DNA of 32,251 nt from Oxalobacteraceae bacterium (GTDB lineage Bacteria > Pseudomonadota > Gammaproteobacteria > Burkholderiales > Burkholderiaceae_D), in NCBI GenBank assembly GCA_025352145.1, contig JANXTY010000042.1:1-32251 (forward strand). Direction: 5' to 3'. Positions 1 to 8,190 of the stretch are shown in pieces; position 1 is the stretch's first letter; every line of letters begins with the position of its first letter. A model generated the notes under the pieces. That model worked only from the letters and a program-made list of their open reading frames with translations. It did no database searches and was not told the origin of the DNA. Position numbers and translations under genes: made by a program.

Positions 1-81
1 TTAGCCAAGAACGATGCGCAGCTTCAGATGCTGTTTGGTTTGAGTAATTTGTACATGATGAGGGAATCATTGCGTCCGTAG
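1..81 (+). CDS. IS5-family transposase, C-terminal 26 residues (partial)
   Basis: The frame is open from base 1 to a TAG at 79-81 and encodes LAKNDAQLQMLFGLSNLYMM followed by RESLRP. The pattern K-N-x-A-Q-L-x-x-L-F-x-L-x-N-L is typical of the extreme C-terminus of IS5-group DDE transposases. The catalytic DDE residues and the rest of the protein lie outside the window, so I cannot say whether the copy is intact. About 155 bases separate the stop codon from the element tip, a fairly long non-coding tail. Confidence 0.75.
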   Translation, partial: LAKNDAQLQMLFGLSNLYMMRESLRP

Positions 82-236
82 GGGGCGTAACGGCGCAGGA
101 TGCGCCAGAAACAGCCTTGAAAAAGGTGAATAAAGCAGTTCACCAAAGAATATTTCACCACCATTTTTTTGTTGGATGCGAAAAAACGCATATCAAACTA
201 TCAGGGAGACTAAAATTTGATTAAATCTGCGTTTCC
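1..236 (+). mobile_element. IS5-type insertion sequence, right-hand (transposase 3') end, truncated by window edge
   Basis: The element runs in from outside the window and ends at 236. Its terminal bases read ...GCGTTTCC, which on the other strand is GGAAACGC, an IS5-like tip. It is followed by TTAA (237-240), which fits the YTAR target preferred by the IS5 subgroup. Positions 88-236 match the reverse complement of 32103-32251 with no gap and about three substitutions, so two copies of one element bound the window. A hairpin with arms ATGCG/CGCAT around an A6 loop (176-191) sits near the end of both copies. The family call rests on the tip, the target and the transposase C-terminus, not on a database match. 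Confidence 0.8.
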
Positions 237-240
237 TTAA

Positions 241-1242
241 AAGCCTCCTTTCTGAAATCTTAAAAGGTAGATTAACGACCATGAAGGAGTGTTTCTAAAT
301 GTTGCGCCTTCCGATTCGATGGAGGTCAATCACGCAGGCACCTCATGTTGCAGGAACTCAAATCAAAGCACGTCACTTTTTACGTGTGCACGCTTTAATG
401 CTATTCGTCTGAACATTCGCCGTTGAATATTTGATTTTCCAATTTACGTTTGCAATGGGTGTTCCCACTTTGTCGGCTCGCTAAATCCTCACGGATATTA
501 TGGGCTATATGGCTTTTCTTCTCGCTATACGAGTCTGGCCCTCCCATGTGGGCAGCATGAATGGCCGTAGTAATAGCAAATTGGGACCGGACGATATAGT
601 GAGCATCGTTGAATTGTCGTTGGATGTCGGTAGCGCTCCTTTGACGAACTAGCGAGTGGCGTAGGTGAGAGACCTCTGCACCACCGTAGCGAGCGACGAA
701 ATAGTGGATCGAGAAGCACCACCCGTCAACTGGTGCAGTGGGAAATTCGGGCAAGCATGTGCGCGCTAGGTAGTGCAGAGGTCTCTCAAAGTAGGTGGTA
801 GAGGGTGCGGGGATGTACCGCCCTGCGGTGGTAGCCAAAACCAATTTCTGCAAAGCGCATGTGCTGGTCAAGGCTGCGAGTCAAGAACAGCGCCTAGAAG
901 CTGAACAACGGTTAGAACATGCTAGCGCTCGTGCATGCATCTCATCAAACAACATTGCAGTTGGCGCGTATCAAAAGTAATCGCCACACCGACGCCCGCA
1001 ACCTAGATGTTGCGCAATGGGCGCCTCAAGAATTGGCGCTCACAACACCACAAGTGATGGAGTACTGTATTCCTATTTTTCAATGGAATACCCAGCCATC
1101 AGAAACGCAATGCCCACCTTCAGTTTGCCTTTTTGGCTTTCCTCATTTTGCTACTGAAAGATCCTGAACAGGCTCTTGATAAAAACGGCATGAATGATTA
1201 TGCGTTATCGATCAGGGCAAACTGAGGCTACAAACGCGTCAT
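241..1242. other. Gene-poor stretch of about 1 kb next to the IS copy
   Basis: No frame here encodes a protein I recognise, and the open frames overlap on both strands without a convincing ribosome-binding site. The one clear structure is a perfect 16-bp inverted repeat at 666-681 and 773-788. Short stretches at about 850-1060 on the plus strand (EQRLEAEQRLEHAS in one frame, DVAQWAPQELAL in another) faintly recall DUF4398-type helical repeats and might be a much decayed gene. I would not annotate it. The region may be debris from insertion and deletion near the IS element. Confidence 0.5.
666..788. repeat. Perfect 16-bp inverted repeat with 91-bp spacer
   Basis: TGAGAGACCTCTGCAC at 666-681 is the exact reverse complement of GTGCAGAGGTCTCTCA at 773-788. 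The spacer is 91 bp and contains no recognisable gene. No T-run follows either arm, so it is not an ordinary terminator. It could be the ends of a very small non-autonomous element or the remnant of one. Confidence 0.6.
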
Positions 1243-1986
1243 TTACTCACTCGTTTCCAGGGCGATGCGATCTTCCAGCATGCGAGATAGTTTACCCATA
1301 TTGTTCATGGAAATTAAGTGTGCGTAAATCCATCCGAGATCACCATTGCGCGCCAGTTCAACCAACTGCGCATCGCTCAGTTTGGCCAGACGTTGTTCAT
1401 CGACAATGCTGAATCCGCCCATCGTTACTTTTTGCCCATTACGCGTTACTACCTCAATCTCGTTCGGTGTCAACAACTCAAATTTCACTAGCCGTTCCAT
1501 GAAACCGATTGTTGCACTCACATGCATTGTGGTGTCTTCCAGGAAGCTCAATGTTTTTTCCAAAAATGGCGCGGGTTTACCGTCCTCGGCAAACAGAGGT
1601 TCGCCCTCTTCAGTATTGAAGCCCGGGAAGCCCTCATCAAGCAATACCAAGCTGCTACCCTCTTCATTTTGTTCTTGCAGAAGGAAGGGATAGCGCCTGA
1701 CAAACGAGGGAATATAGCTCGCATCCCATCGACCGGCAGCATCGACAAAGAGATTTTCTTCATTGCGCAATCCGGTCATGACGGTTGGCATGCCAGGCCC
1801 TTCTGTGCCCGCTACAAATACGATGACATACTCAAGGCAGGCAACGCCAAATTCCGGCGACGTGAGCGGAATAGAATTAGTATCGGCGGCGAAACGATGA
1901 CCGTCTGTCGGTGCCTTCAGGCGCAATTGGCGGTGGGTTTCGCGGTTCAGTAATACTGGATTTTGATAAAAGAGCATTGTAGACAT
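1243..1986 (-). CDS. SapC family protein
   Basis: This protein of about 247 residues has the hallmarks of the SapC family (PF07277). Near the N-terminus are FYQNPVLLNRETHRQLRL, then IPLTSPEF, GLRNEENLFVDAAGRWDA, YIPSFVRRYPF and GEPLFAEDGKPAPFL. The family is named after a Campylobacter S-layer-associated protein, but its biochemical role in proteobacteria is not established. I chose the ATG at 1986 because relatives begin near MSTxLLFY. An in-frame ATG lies three codons upstream (1995), and neither start has a strong Shine-Dalgarno sequence. The gene is divergent from the HDOD gene and stands alone. Confidence 0.85.
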   Translation of the reverse strand: MSTMLFYQNPVLLNRETHRQLRLKAPTDGHRFAADTNSIPLTSPEFGVACLEYVIVFVAGTEGPGMPTVMTGLRNEENLFVDAAGRWDASYIPSFVRRYPFLLQEQNEEGSSLVLLDEGFPGFNTEEGEPLFAEDGKPAPFLEKTLSFLEDTTMHVSATIGFMERLVKFELLTPNEIEVVTRNGQKVTMGGFSIVDEQRLAKLSDAQLVELARNGDLGWIYAHLISMNNMGKLSRMLEDRIALETSE

Positions 1987-2429
1987 AGGATTCATTCAAA
2001 AGGGTTCAGGGCAACGCATGCTTTTTTATGCATTTGCCCGACAATTTAGGAATAGCGATACAAAGAACGATACTAGCAGTGAGATCACATTAGCGACACA
2101 TCTTGTCGTGCCTGCGGCATTTTATCAGGAGCTAAGGCAGCGGGGCGCAATGTTAAGTGGAGGCAGCTCTCGCCATTCTGGCCCTGTGCCGATCACACCA
2201 AGAGAGTGTGGTGATCGCTGGGTGGCAATTATAGGCCGGTGTTGCGAGCATGCAATGTGTCATGTACCATCAAAAAATGGTTGTCTAGGTCTGACCTGAC
2301 GGAATTCTTATTTCTCATGAAGTTCTGGTTGACGCTTCTCCTGAAATTAGAAAATAAGCTAACCATAAATTCTCTGCCACGTCATTCGGCAAGAGGCGAC
2401 TGATTCTGACCGGCACCGAGGATATAACT
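1987..2429. other. Intergenic region between divergent sapC-like and HDOD genes
   Basis: This 440-bp spacer must hold the start signals for both flanking genes. I see no recognisable protein in it. It contains an imperfect hairpin close to the sapC-like start (2009-2039) and a smaller one at 2190-2217, where CGATCAC pairs with GTGATCG. A TTGACG hexamer on the plus strand near 2332 could be a -35 box for the HDOD gene, but no good -10 follows at the right distance. Confidence 0.4.
2009..2039 (-). promoter_or_regulatory. Imperfect hairpin in the leader of the sapC-like gene
   Basis: GGGCAA (2009-2014) pairs with TTGCCC (2034-2039). After a small internal loop, GCAT (2016-2019) pairs with ATGC (2028-2031), leaving a loop with six T (A on the minus strand). 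The structure ends about 23 bases before the proposed sapC-like start, so it would lie in the mRNA leader. The T-run is inside the loop rather than after the stem, which argues against a terminator. Any role in regulation is a guess. Confidence 0.35.
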
Positions 2430-3512
2430 ATGTTTGCATGGCTGCAGCGTTTATTTTCATCTCTAGTTGAGAAGTCGATGCCCGCCCCCACTCCGCCGAT
2501 TGAGGAAGTAGCTCATTCGCCGGCCATCGTCCCAGCGAAAAAAATGGAAACTCTGGAATCTGGCACAGGTCCATCCTGGGAGCAACGCAGCGACGCTAAT
2601 GCTAACTTTTATAACTGGCTCTTCGCCACAAATAGTACGACGAATGACAATGCCGATTTCGACACGAGTCCCGCCGAAAAAGAAATACTACACACGCTTG
2701 ACCAGATTGTGAAATCGAAACAATCCGGTGCGAATCTGGTACGCAGAATGCCTGGGCTAGTACCGCAGTTGTTGCAAAGCTTGCGTTCCGAAAATTTTTC
2801 CACTGCAGAATTGTCCCGCAAACTTTCGCATGATGTGGTACTGGTTGAGGCGGTCATACGTTTGGCGAACAGTTCTTTTACCGGTACTGGTCAAACCATC
2901 AATAGCATCGAACATGCGGTGTTGATTATCGGACAAAGCGGCTTGCGGCAATTAATTACGGGGGTCGCATTTAAGCCGATTATCGATCTCAATTCTGGAC
3001 ACTATACGAAAACGATGGCACCACGAATCTGGGAACAGTCCGAACGCTGTGCTGTCGCTAATCGGATGTTAGCAGCAGATGTGGACGTAGATCCGTTTGA
3101 GGCATTTCTGGCGGGCTTGATTCAGAACGTGGGTTTAGTCGTGTCCTTACGTATCATGGACAATATTGCGAAAAACGATGCGTCGTTGGGTTCGCCCACT
3201 TTTTGTACTTCGCTGTTGCGCTATGCACGAACATTATCGTGCAGTATCGGCCGAGAGTGGAATTTTTCCGAGGCAGTCACGCATGCCATCGAAGAACAAG
3301 GGAAAGTATACAACACTGCTCTCATGTCGCCCTTGGGTAAGGTCTTGTCTCTCGGTGACTATTTAAGCAAAGTAGGGATTTTAGTGGATAACGATAGGTT
3401 GACCGAAGGCGACCCACGCGTATTGAAAGAACTGTCTGCCAAGGCCATCAAATGTTATCGCGCACTGGGAATCTCCGAGCAAACAGAATCAGCAGATAGC
3501 ATTAAAAATTGA
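2430..3512 (+). CDS. HDOD domain signalling protein
   Basis: The product is 360 residues. After a low-complexity, probably flexible first 80 residues comes an HDOD domain (PF08668, roughly 95-290). Recognisable segments are VRRMPGLVPQLLQSL, ELSRKLSHDVVLVEAVIRLAN, a conserved INSIEHAVLIIGQSGLRQLI and the helical AFLAGLIQNVGL. HDOD domains resemble HD phosphohydrolases but lack the metal-binding residues. They usually act as output or regulatory modules in signalling linked to two-component or c-di-GMP systems. No other known domain is fused here. GGAT lies 8 bases before the ATG. The gene converges on the helicase gene with a 19-bp gap and no obvious terminator. Confidence 0.85.
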   Translation: MFAWLQRLFSSLVEKSMPAPTPPIEEVAHSPAIVPAKKMETLESGTGPSWEQRSDANANFYNWLFATNSTTNDNADFDTSPAEKEILHTLDQIVKSKQSGANLVRRMPGLVPQLLQSLRSENFSTAELSRKLSHDVVLVEAVIRLANSSFTGTGQTINSIEHAVLIIGQSGLRQLITGVAFKPIIDLNSGHYTKTMAPRIWEQSERCAVANRMLAADVDVDPFEAFLAGLIQNVGLVVSLRIMDNIAKNDASLGSPTFCTSLLRYARTLSCSIGREWNFSEAVTHAIEEQGKVYNTALMSPLGKVLSLGDYLSKVGILVDNDRLTEGDPRVLKELSAKAIKCYRALGISEQTESADSIKN

Positions 3513-3531
3513 CTGTTTTTGTGCAGACGTT

Positions 3532-5598
3532 TTATTGCCCTGTCTTTGATTTTGTCAACAGACTTTTTAAATTGGCGAGTCGATTCTGCGGCGTGATGAT
3601 TTCCATTTCTGTCGGTACCGCATCACCCTCATCGAGCTTCATTTCTTTGATGAAGCGCGACACATCGCAATGCACGCTTTCCCTGGCACGTTTGCGTTTT
3701 TTGCACCAGGTAATCTGCAACGAGCGTTGAGCGCGAGTGATGCCGACGTACATCAAGCGACGTTCTTCTTCGATACGAGCGCCCAATGTTTCTACTGGGG
3801 CATCCGGGTCACCTTTGTGCGGCAAAATCCCTTCTTCTACGCCGACCAGAAAAACATGGGGAAATTCCAATCCCTTCGATGCATGTAGCGTAGACATGCG
3901 CACCGCATCCGGCTCTTCATCCCGCCCTTCCAGCATGGTCATCAGCGCCACCATTTGCGTCAATTCCAACAGGTTTTTTTCTGGATTCTCAGCCCCCTTG
4001 CCACCACAACCTTTTTCTTTCAGCCAGGTAGTGAAATCAAGTACGTTCTGCCATTTATTTTGGGCTTGACGATCGTCGAAGCTGTCGTAAAGATAGGCCT
4101 CGTAATTAATTTCTTTCATCATGTCGTCAAGAACAGCACCCGCATTTTCACCACTGCCCGATGGACCGGGTCGGCTGGCGCGTGCTTCAAGCTGGTTGAT
4201 GAAAGTGCAGAATTCCCGCAGCGGCGTCAGTTGACGATCTGCCAGTTTCGCTTCAATTCCACCTTTGAATACAGCTTCAAATAGCGAACATTGCCATTGC
4301 CCCGCGAATGCGCCCAAGGCTTCCAATGTTGCTTGTCCGACGCCGCGCTTGGGAGTGGTCACCGCGCGGATAAAGGCAGGGTCGTCATCGGCATTGGCGA
4401 GCAGGCGAAGATAACTGATGATGTCTTTGATTTCAGCTTTATCGAAGAAACTTTGGCCGCCGGAAATCGTGTAAGGAATGCGCTCCTTGCGCAAGGCTTG
4501 CTCGATCACCCGCGCCTGATGATTGCCGCGATATAAAATGGCGTAATCGGAGAATTTAGTGCGCCTTTCAAAACGGTGTGCCGATAACATAATGGCGACT
4601 TGTTCGGCTTCCTGCTCGTCATCCTGCATGCCAAGTATGGTCACCGGATCGCCTAATCCATGATCCGACCAAAGCGATTTTTCAAACAGCTTGGGATTGT
4701 TGGCAATGACTGCATTCGCCGCTTGTAAAATCCGGGTGCTGGAACGGTAATTTTGTTCCAGCTTGATCACCTTCAAATCGGGAAAATCGACTTGCAGCGT
4801 TTTCAGATTTTCAATGGTGGCACCACGCCACGCGTAGATCGCTTGATCGTCATCACCGACAGCCGTAAACATTGGTTTTTTCCCGACACCGGTCACGAGC
4901 AGTTTGACCAGTTCGTACTGGCAGGTATTGGTATCCTGATATTCATCCACCAGTAGATAACGCAATCTACGCTGCCACTTATCGCGTACCGTCTCATTAG
5001 CACGAAACAGTTCCACGGGCAAGCGTATCAGATCGTCGAAATCGACTGCCTGATATGCCGACAGCGTCGCCACATAACTGCGATAGATGCGAGCCGCCTG
5101 AGTTTCATCCTCGGTGGTAGCCTGATTAAGCGCTTGGTCGGGATCGACTAGGCCATTTTTCCACAACGACATCGTCCCTTGTATGCGACGGATTAATTGT
5201 TTGTCGGTAGTGATCGCGAGATCTTGTATCAAGGAAAAACAATCGTCGCTATCGAGAATCGAAAATCGATCCTTCAAGCCGAGCGCACTGGCTTCCTGAC
5301 GCAAAATCTTTACGCCAAGCGAATGAAAAGTCGATACCGTGAGTTGTTTCGCTTGCTTGGGTTCCCTGAGTAACTTGGTAATGCGCTCCTGCATTTCCAG
5401 CGCCGCCTTGTTGGTAAAGGTCAGGGCGGCAACATTCTTGGCGTCGTAGCTACAATTCTCGATCAGATGGGCAATCTTCTGCGTAATAACGCGGGTTTTG
5501 CCCGAACCAGCACCGGCAAGCACTAAACAGGGACCATCCATGTATTTAACAGCTTCGCGTTGCGGAGCATTCAGGTCAAATAACGGGGGGGTGGACAT
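3532..5598 (-). CDS. rep: ATP-dependent DNA helicase Rep (UvrD/PcrA superfamily 1A)
   Basis: This 3'-5' DNA helicase of 688 residues is close to the usual Rep length of about 670. All SF1A motifs are visible: Q-motif FDLNAPQREAV, Walker A GAGSGKT (29-35), Walker B LLVDEYQDTN, motif III DDDQAIYAWRGA, motif IV QNYRSS, motif V STLHASKGLEFPHVF and motif VI RRLMYVGITRAQRSL. Rep helps replication forks past bound proteins. I used the ATG at 5598 because family members start with a short lead before the Q-motif. The open frame extends 32 codons further, but a -10-like TACAAT lies at 5627-5632, upstream of the chosen start and inside that extension. Rep is favoured over UvrD by length and by motif wording. 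Confidence 0.92.
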   Translation of the reverse strand: MSTPPLFDLNAPQREAVKYMDGPCLVLAGAGSGKTRVITQKIAHLIENCSYDAKNVAALTFTNKAALEMQERITKLLREPKQAKQLTVSTFHSLGVKILRQEASALGLKDRFSILDSDDCFSLIQDLAITTDKQLIRRIQGTMSLWKNGLVDPDQALNQATTEDETQAARIYRSYVATLSAYQAVDFDDLIRLPVELFRANETVRDKWQRRLRYLLVDEYQDTNTCQYELVKLLVTGVGKKPMFTAVGDDDQAIYAWRGATIENLKTLQVDFPDLKVIKLEQNYRSSTRILQAANAVIANNPKLFEKSLWSDHGLGDPVTILGMQDDEQEAEQVAIMLSAHRFERRTKFSDYAILYRGNHQARVIEQALRKERIPYTISGGQSFFDKAEIKDIISYLRLLANADDDPAFIRAVTTPKRGVGQATLEALGAFAGQWQCSLFEAVFKGGIEAKLADRQLTPLREFCTFINQLEARASRPGPSGSGENAGAVLDDMMKEINYEAYLYDSFDDRQAQNKWQNVLDFTTWLKEKGCGGKGAENPEKNLLELTQMVALMTMLEGRDEEPDAVRMSTLHASKGLEFPHVFLVGVEEGILPHKGDPDAPVETLGARIEEERRLMYVGITRAQRSLQITWCKKRKRARESVHCDVSRFIKEMKLDEGDAVPTEMEIITPQNRLANLKSLLTKSKTGQ

Positions 5599-5930
5599 AC
5601 GAGGGGACTCGGCGAAACAAAGTCCGATTGTAGCAGCGATGAAGGAACATCGCGGTACGCTTCGATGGTCGGCACAGAAGGGACGTTCGATCACCTGTAA
5701 AGTAAACCCATCAAACGGGGATCATGTGACTGCGCACCATAATTACAACCTCACCGGGCATGTAAAGTCCGACCACCCCCAATTTATCTAGATTCAAAAT
5801 TTCCACCTCAAACTACGACTATCTCAAATCCGTGATGGACGAGTGAACCGCAGCCTGCGATGTTGTTGCTTAGTATGCACTTATTACTTGGTGCAAATTA
5901 TCCCCTACTTGCTCAAAAAATATCTAAATA
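5599..5930. other. Intergenic region with no recognised gene
   Basis: These 330 bp separate the start of rep from the 3' end of the 62-residue membrane protein gene. I see no coding signal. A -10-like TACAAT on the minus strand (5627-5632) would suit rep, but there is no good -35 at 16-18 bp. An AT-rich potential stem-loop followed by T (minus strand, about 5912-5930) may end transcription of the small gene. Confidence 0.4.
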
Positions 5931-6119
5931 TTAAACCGTCGATTCAGCTAACATAAGCACCATAGCACTCGTCATCAGAGAAGCAAATATCGCCGCGATG
6001 GCAACTTGCAACACATGATCCGCAACACGCTCCGAGATGTTGAAAGCTTTTTGTACCTTGTCAGATACACCAGAAAATAATACGTTCGATAGGGTCAATA
6101 CACGATCTTGAGTATGCAT
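5931..6119 (-). CDS. Small single-pass membrane protein (62 aa), function unknown
   Basis: I do not recognise this protein. From the ATG at 6119 it has a polar first half (HTQDRVLTLSNVLFSGVSDK) and a hydrophobic segment at about residues 36-58 (VLQVAIAAIFASLMTSAMVLML), predicting one membrane helix near the C-terminus. The start is well supported: AAGGA lies 8 bases upstream. The frame stays open to 6200, but the upstream part covers the proposed promoter. The gene is transcribed divergently from the neighbouring LysR regulator, a common arrangement for a regulator and its target, so the regulator might control it. Confidence 0.6.
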   Translation of the reverse strand: MHTQDRVLTLSNVLFSGVSDKVQKAFNISERVADHVLQVAIAAIFASLMTSAMVLMLAESTV

Positions 6120-6159
6120 TTTAGTTTTCCTTAGTTGTTTAAGAAGAGATGATGATTGA

Positions 6160-6189
6160 ACTATAGTGCGCCGCATCATATAAGTACAA
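6160..6189 (-). promoter_or_regulatory. Possible promoter of the 62-aa membrane protein gene
   Basis: On the minus strand TTGTAC (6184-6189) and TATAGT (6160-6165) are separated by 18 bp. The -10 matches the consensus at five of six positions, but the -35 is weak. Transcription would start about 35 bases before the ATG at 6119. The same divergent region leads to the LysR gene and could carry its operator. Confidence 0.35.
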
Positions 6190-6345
6190 TCACATTGCAT
6201 AATTTAAGCCATATATTTTAATAATACCTTGAGGTAGAATGGAAACTAGCAAATGGCGCTGTTGGCTTTTTCTTTTAACAAGTCCATGATAGGTAGTAAA
6301 TCTGCGCTACGTCGCCAATCCCATTTTTAATCGAAAGAGCAAACT

Positions 6346-7299
6346 ATGAGCTTTCTGAACCTTGACTTAAATTTGTTACGCATATTCGATGCGATCATGA
6401 CCGAACAAAACTTGACCCGGGCGGCAGGCAGGCTAGCAATGACTCAGCCCGCAGTATCAAATGCCCTCAAGCGCCTGCGTGATGCTTTGGGCGATGAGCT
6501 TTTGATACGTACCGCATTTGGCGTCAAGCCCACCTCACGCGCCGAAATACTTTGGCCTGCTGTCCGAAGAGCATTGTCTGATCTGGAAGCGGCGGTCGCA
6601 CCCGAGACTTTTGATGTGTCCACCGCACAAGCAACCTTGCGCTTGGCAATGGCCGATGCCACAGCCGCCCTGTGGATGCCAGCGTTGATACGCGCCATTG
6701 AATCGGACGCGCCTGGATTAAATGCCCGAATGGTACCGCTGACCACGCGTGATCCACGCCCTATGTTGATGCGAGCGGATGTTGATCTGGTCGTTGGCAT
6801 ATTTCCTGGCGTGGTGGCGCAATTAGCTGCCGGTTCCAGCGGAGGTGTAACGCAGATTCGCCATAAGCGCCTGTATTCTGGCCACTATGTGTGTGTGATG
6901 CGCCAAGATCACCCCCTGGCGCAGCAGGAACTAACGCTGGATGCCTATTGCGCAGCCCGCCATTTGCTCGTGAGTATATCTGGCAGGGCACATGGCCTGG
7001 TAGATGAGGCATTATCCAAATTAGGCAGAGAGCGTCGAATTTTGTTAACCGTGAATCAGTTTTTTTCCGCAGGCAGAGTAGTGGCTAACTCAGACCTGAT
7101 TACCGTCATACCGAAGCATCTGATCGCGTCCACGGGAATGAAGGATGCAATGGTCTACAAGGAATTGCCATTTTCGATGGAAGATGTTGACATCGATATG
7201 TTATGGCATGAACGTGACATGCGTAATCCGCTGCACAAATGGGTGCGCGGACAGCTATTGACGCTGACCGGGGGAGCCTTTGCAAAAGACAAGATCTGA
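6346..7299 (+). CDS. LysR-type transcriptional regulator
   Basis: The product is 317 residues. The N-terminal winged helix-turn-helix is clear: LDLNLLRIFDAIMTEQNLTR, then AAGRLAMTQPAVSNALKRLR (about 23-45). A linker helix and a periplasmic-binding-protein-like effector domain (about 93-305) follow. The phrases LNLLRIF and DELLIRTAFGVKPTSRA resemble the NodD/NahR/LinR branch, which often senses aromatic or plant-derived compounds, but the ligand cannot be read from sequence. The start has a weak GAAAGAG upstream. The gene is divergent from the 62-residue membrane protein gene and convergent with phaM. Confidence 0.88.
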   Translation: MSFLNLDLNLLRIFDAIMTEQNLTRAAGRLAMTQPAVSNALKRLRDALGDELLIRTAFGVKPTSRAEILWPAVRRALSDLEAAVAPETFDVSTAQATLRLAMADATAALWMPALIRAIESDAPGLNARMVPLTTRDPRPMLMRADVDLVVGIFPGVVAQLAAGSSGGVTQIRHKRLYSGHYVCVMRQDHPLAQQELTLDAYCAARHLLVSISGRAHGLVDEALSKLGRERRILLTVNQFFSAGRVVANSDLITVIPKHLIASTGMKDAMVYKELPFSMEDVDIDMLWHERDMRNPLHKWVRGQLLTLTGGAFAKDKI

Positions 7300-7348
7300 T
7301 CTATTGCAGCGAACTAGTACCAACAATCCGCTAAGGTCGGGTTGCTAA

Positions 7349-8056
7349 TTACTTGGCCACTACTTTTGGTTTGGCTTTTTTTGGTCTTGCTGGTGCATGT
7401 GCGAGTACTTTTTTGGGACTAGCAGGAGCTGCTTTTTTTGGCACGGTTGGCATAGTGGATCGCGCCTTAGTAACAGGTTCTGAAACGACGGCTGAATGGA
7501 CTGCATGCTTAAATTGATCCTGTAAAATATTCCACCATGCTGCTGGATTGACGAGTGCGGTACTTGGGTCGGATGCGGCTGCGGATTTTTTTGCCTCAGC
7601 CGGAGAGACAGGATCAGGCGGTACGGTTTGAGGAGGTTGCGCTGCAGATGCCGCTTCCGCGCTAGATGATGTGGTCGACCTGACTGACGGAGTAAAAGAA
7701 AAATCTGGAAAAGAAAAGCCCGGATATTCGCCTGACACCTTATCGTTGGTGCGGGCTTTCTTGACAGCCTCGCTGAAACTCTCCCCCATCGATTTTAGAG
7801 TGGCAATCGTGGCCCGCTGCACTTCGAGGGCTTGAATGGTTCCCCGCAACATCGTCATATTAACGTTCAACCAAGATTCCACCGTTTTCAAATCAGCGAT
7901 CTTTTTGTCAAGATCCTCGACGGATACGGTCGGCACTACCATGCCAGGAGCATCCGTGCCTGTAACTCCCATCATGCCCCAAATATTTTTAACAAAATCC
8001 AGCGTATCCGCCATTGAACCAACACCAGGAATGCCAGGCATTTGTGGTTTAATCAT
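7349..8056 (-). CDS. phaM: PhaM-type polyhydroxyalkanoate granule multifunctional regulatory protein
   Basis: This 235-residue protein matches the PhaM pattern. The N-terminal half contains DTLDFVKNIWGMMG, GMVVPTVSVEDLDKKIADLK and LRGTIQALEVQRATIATLKS. A Pro/Ala/Ser-rich linker and a basic tail made of PKKAAPASPKK- and RPKKAKPK-type repeats follow. In Ralstonia eutropha PhaM activates PHB synthase and tethers granules to the nucleoid through a similar lysine-rich, histone-H1-like tail. The start at 8056 has a strong AAGGAG 7 bases upstream, and the open frame beyond it lacks one. The organism therefore very probably makes polyhydroxybutyrate, although no synthase gene is in this window. Confidence 0.82.
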   Translation of the reverse strand: MIKPQMPGIPGVGSMADTLDFVKNIWGMMGVTGTDAPGMVVPTVSVEDLDKKIADLKTVESWLNVNMTMLRGTIQALEVQRATIATLKSMGESFSEAVKKARTNDKVSGEYPGFSFPDFSFTPSVRSTTSSSAEAASAAQPPQTVPPDPVSPAEAKKSAAASDPSTALVNPAAWWNILQDQFKHAVHSAVVSEPVTKARSTMPTVPKKAAPASPKKVLAHAPARPKKAKPKVVAK

Positions 8057-8190
8057 AGTAAATCTCCTTAGTTGCAAAATACGGTCAGCGTAGCAGAAAA
8101 TAATGCGTCACCAAAATTTCCTATTTCCGCATACACGCATCTGATTTAACCCTGCGGCCTATCCTTCACTTCCACCAATCCCATTCATCC

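Noticed and set aside
401-871. Long minus-strand open frame of 156 codons in the gene-poor region
   Set aside because: It has no recognisable domain, no clear ribosome-binding site and irregular composition, and it overlaps other open frames and the inverted repeat. It looks like chance.
850-1060. Possible DUF4398-like gene remnant on the plus strand
   Set aside because: Only two short phrases in different frames hint at it, and they do not align convincingly with a known family pattern.
2018-2299. Plus-strand open frame of 93 codons between the divergent sapC-like and HDOD genes
   Set aside because: It covers the leader of the sapC-like gene, starts inside a hairpin, lacks a ribosome-binding site and encodes nothing recognisable.
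5599-5694. Longer N-terminus for the Rep helicase
   Set aside because: The 32 extra residues have no counterpart in the family, and a -10-like box lies within them.
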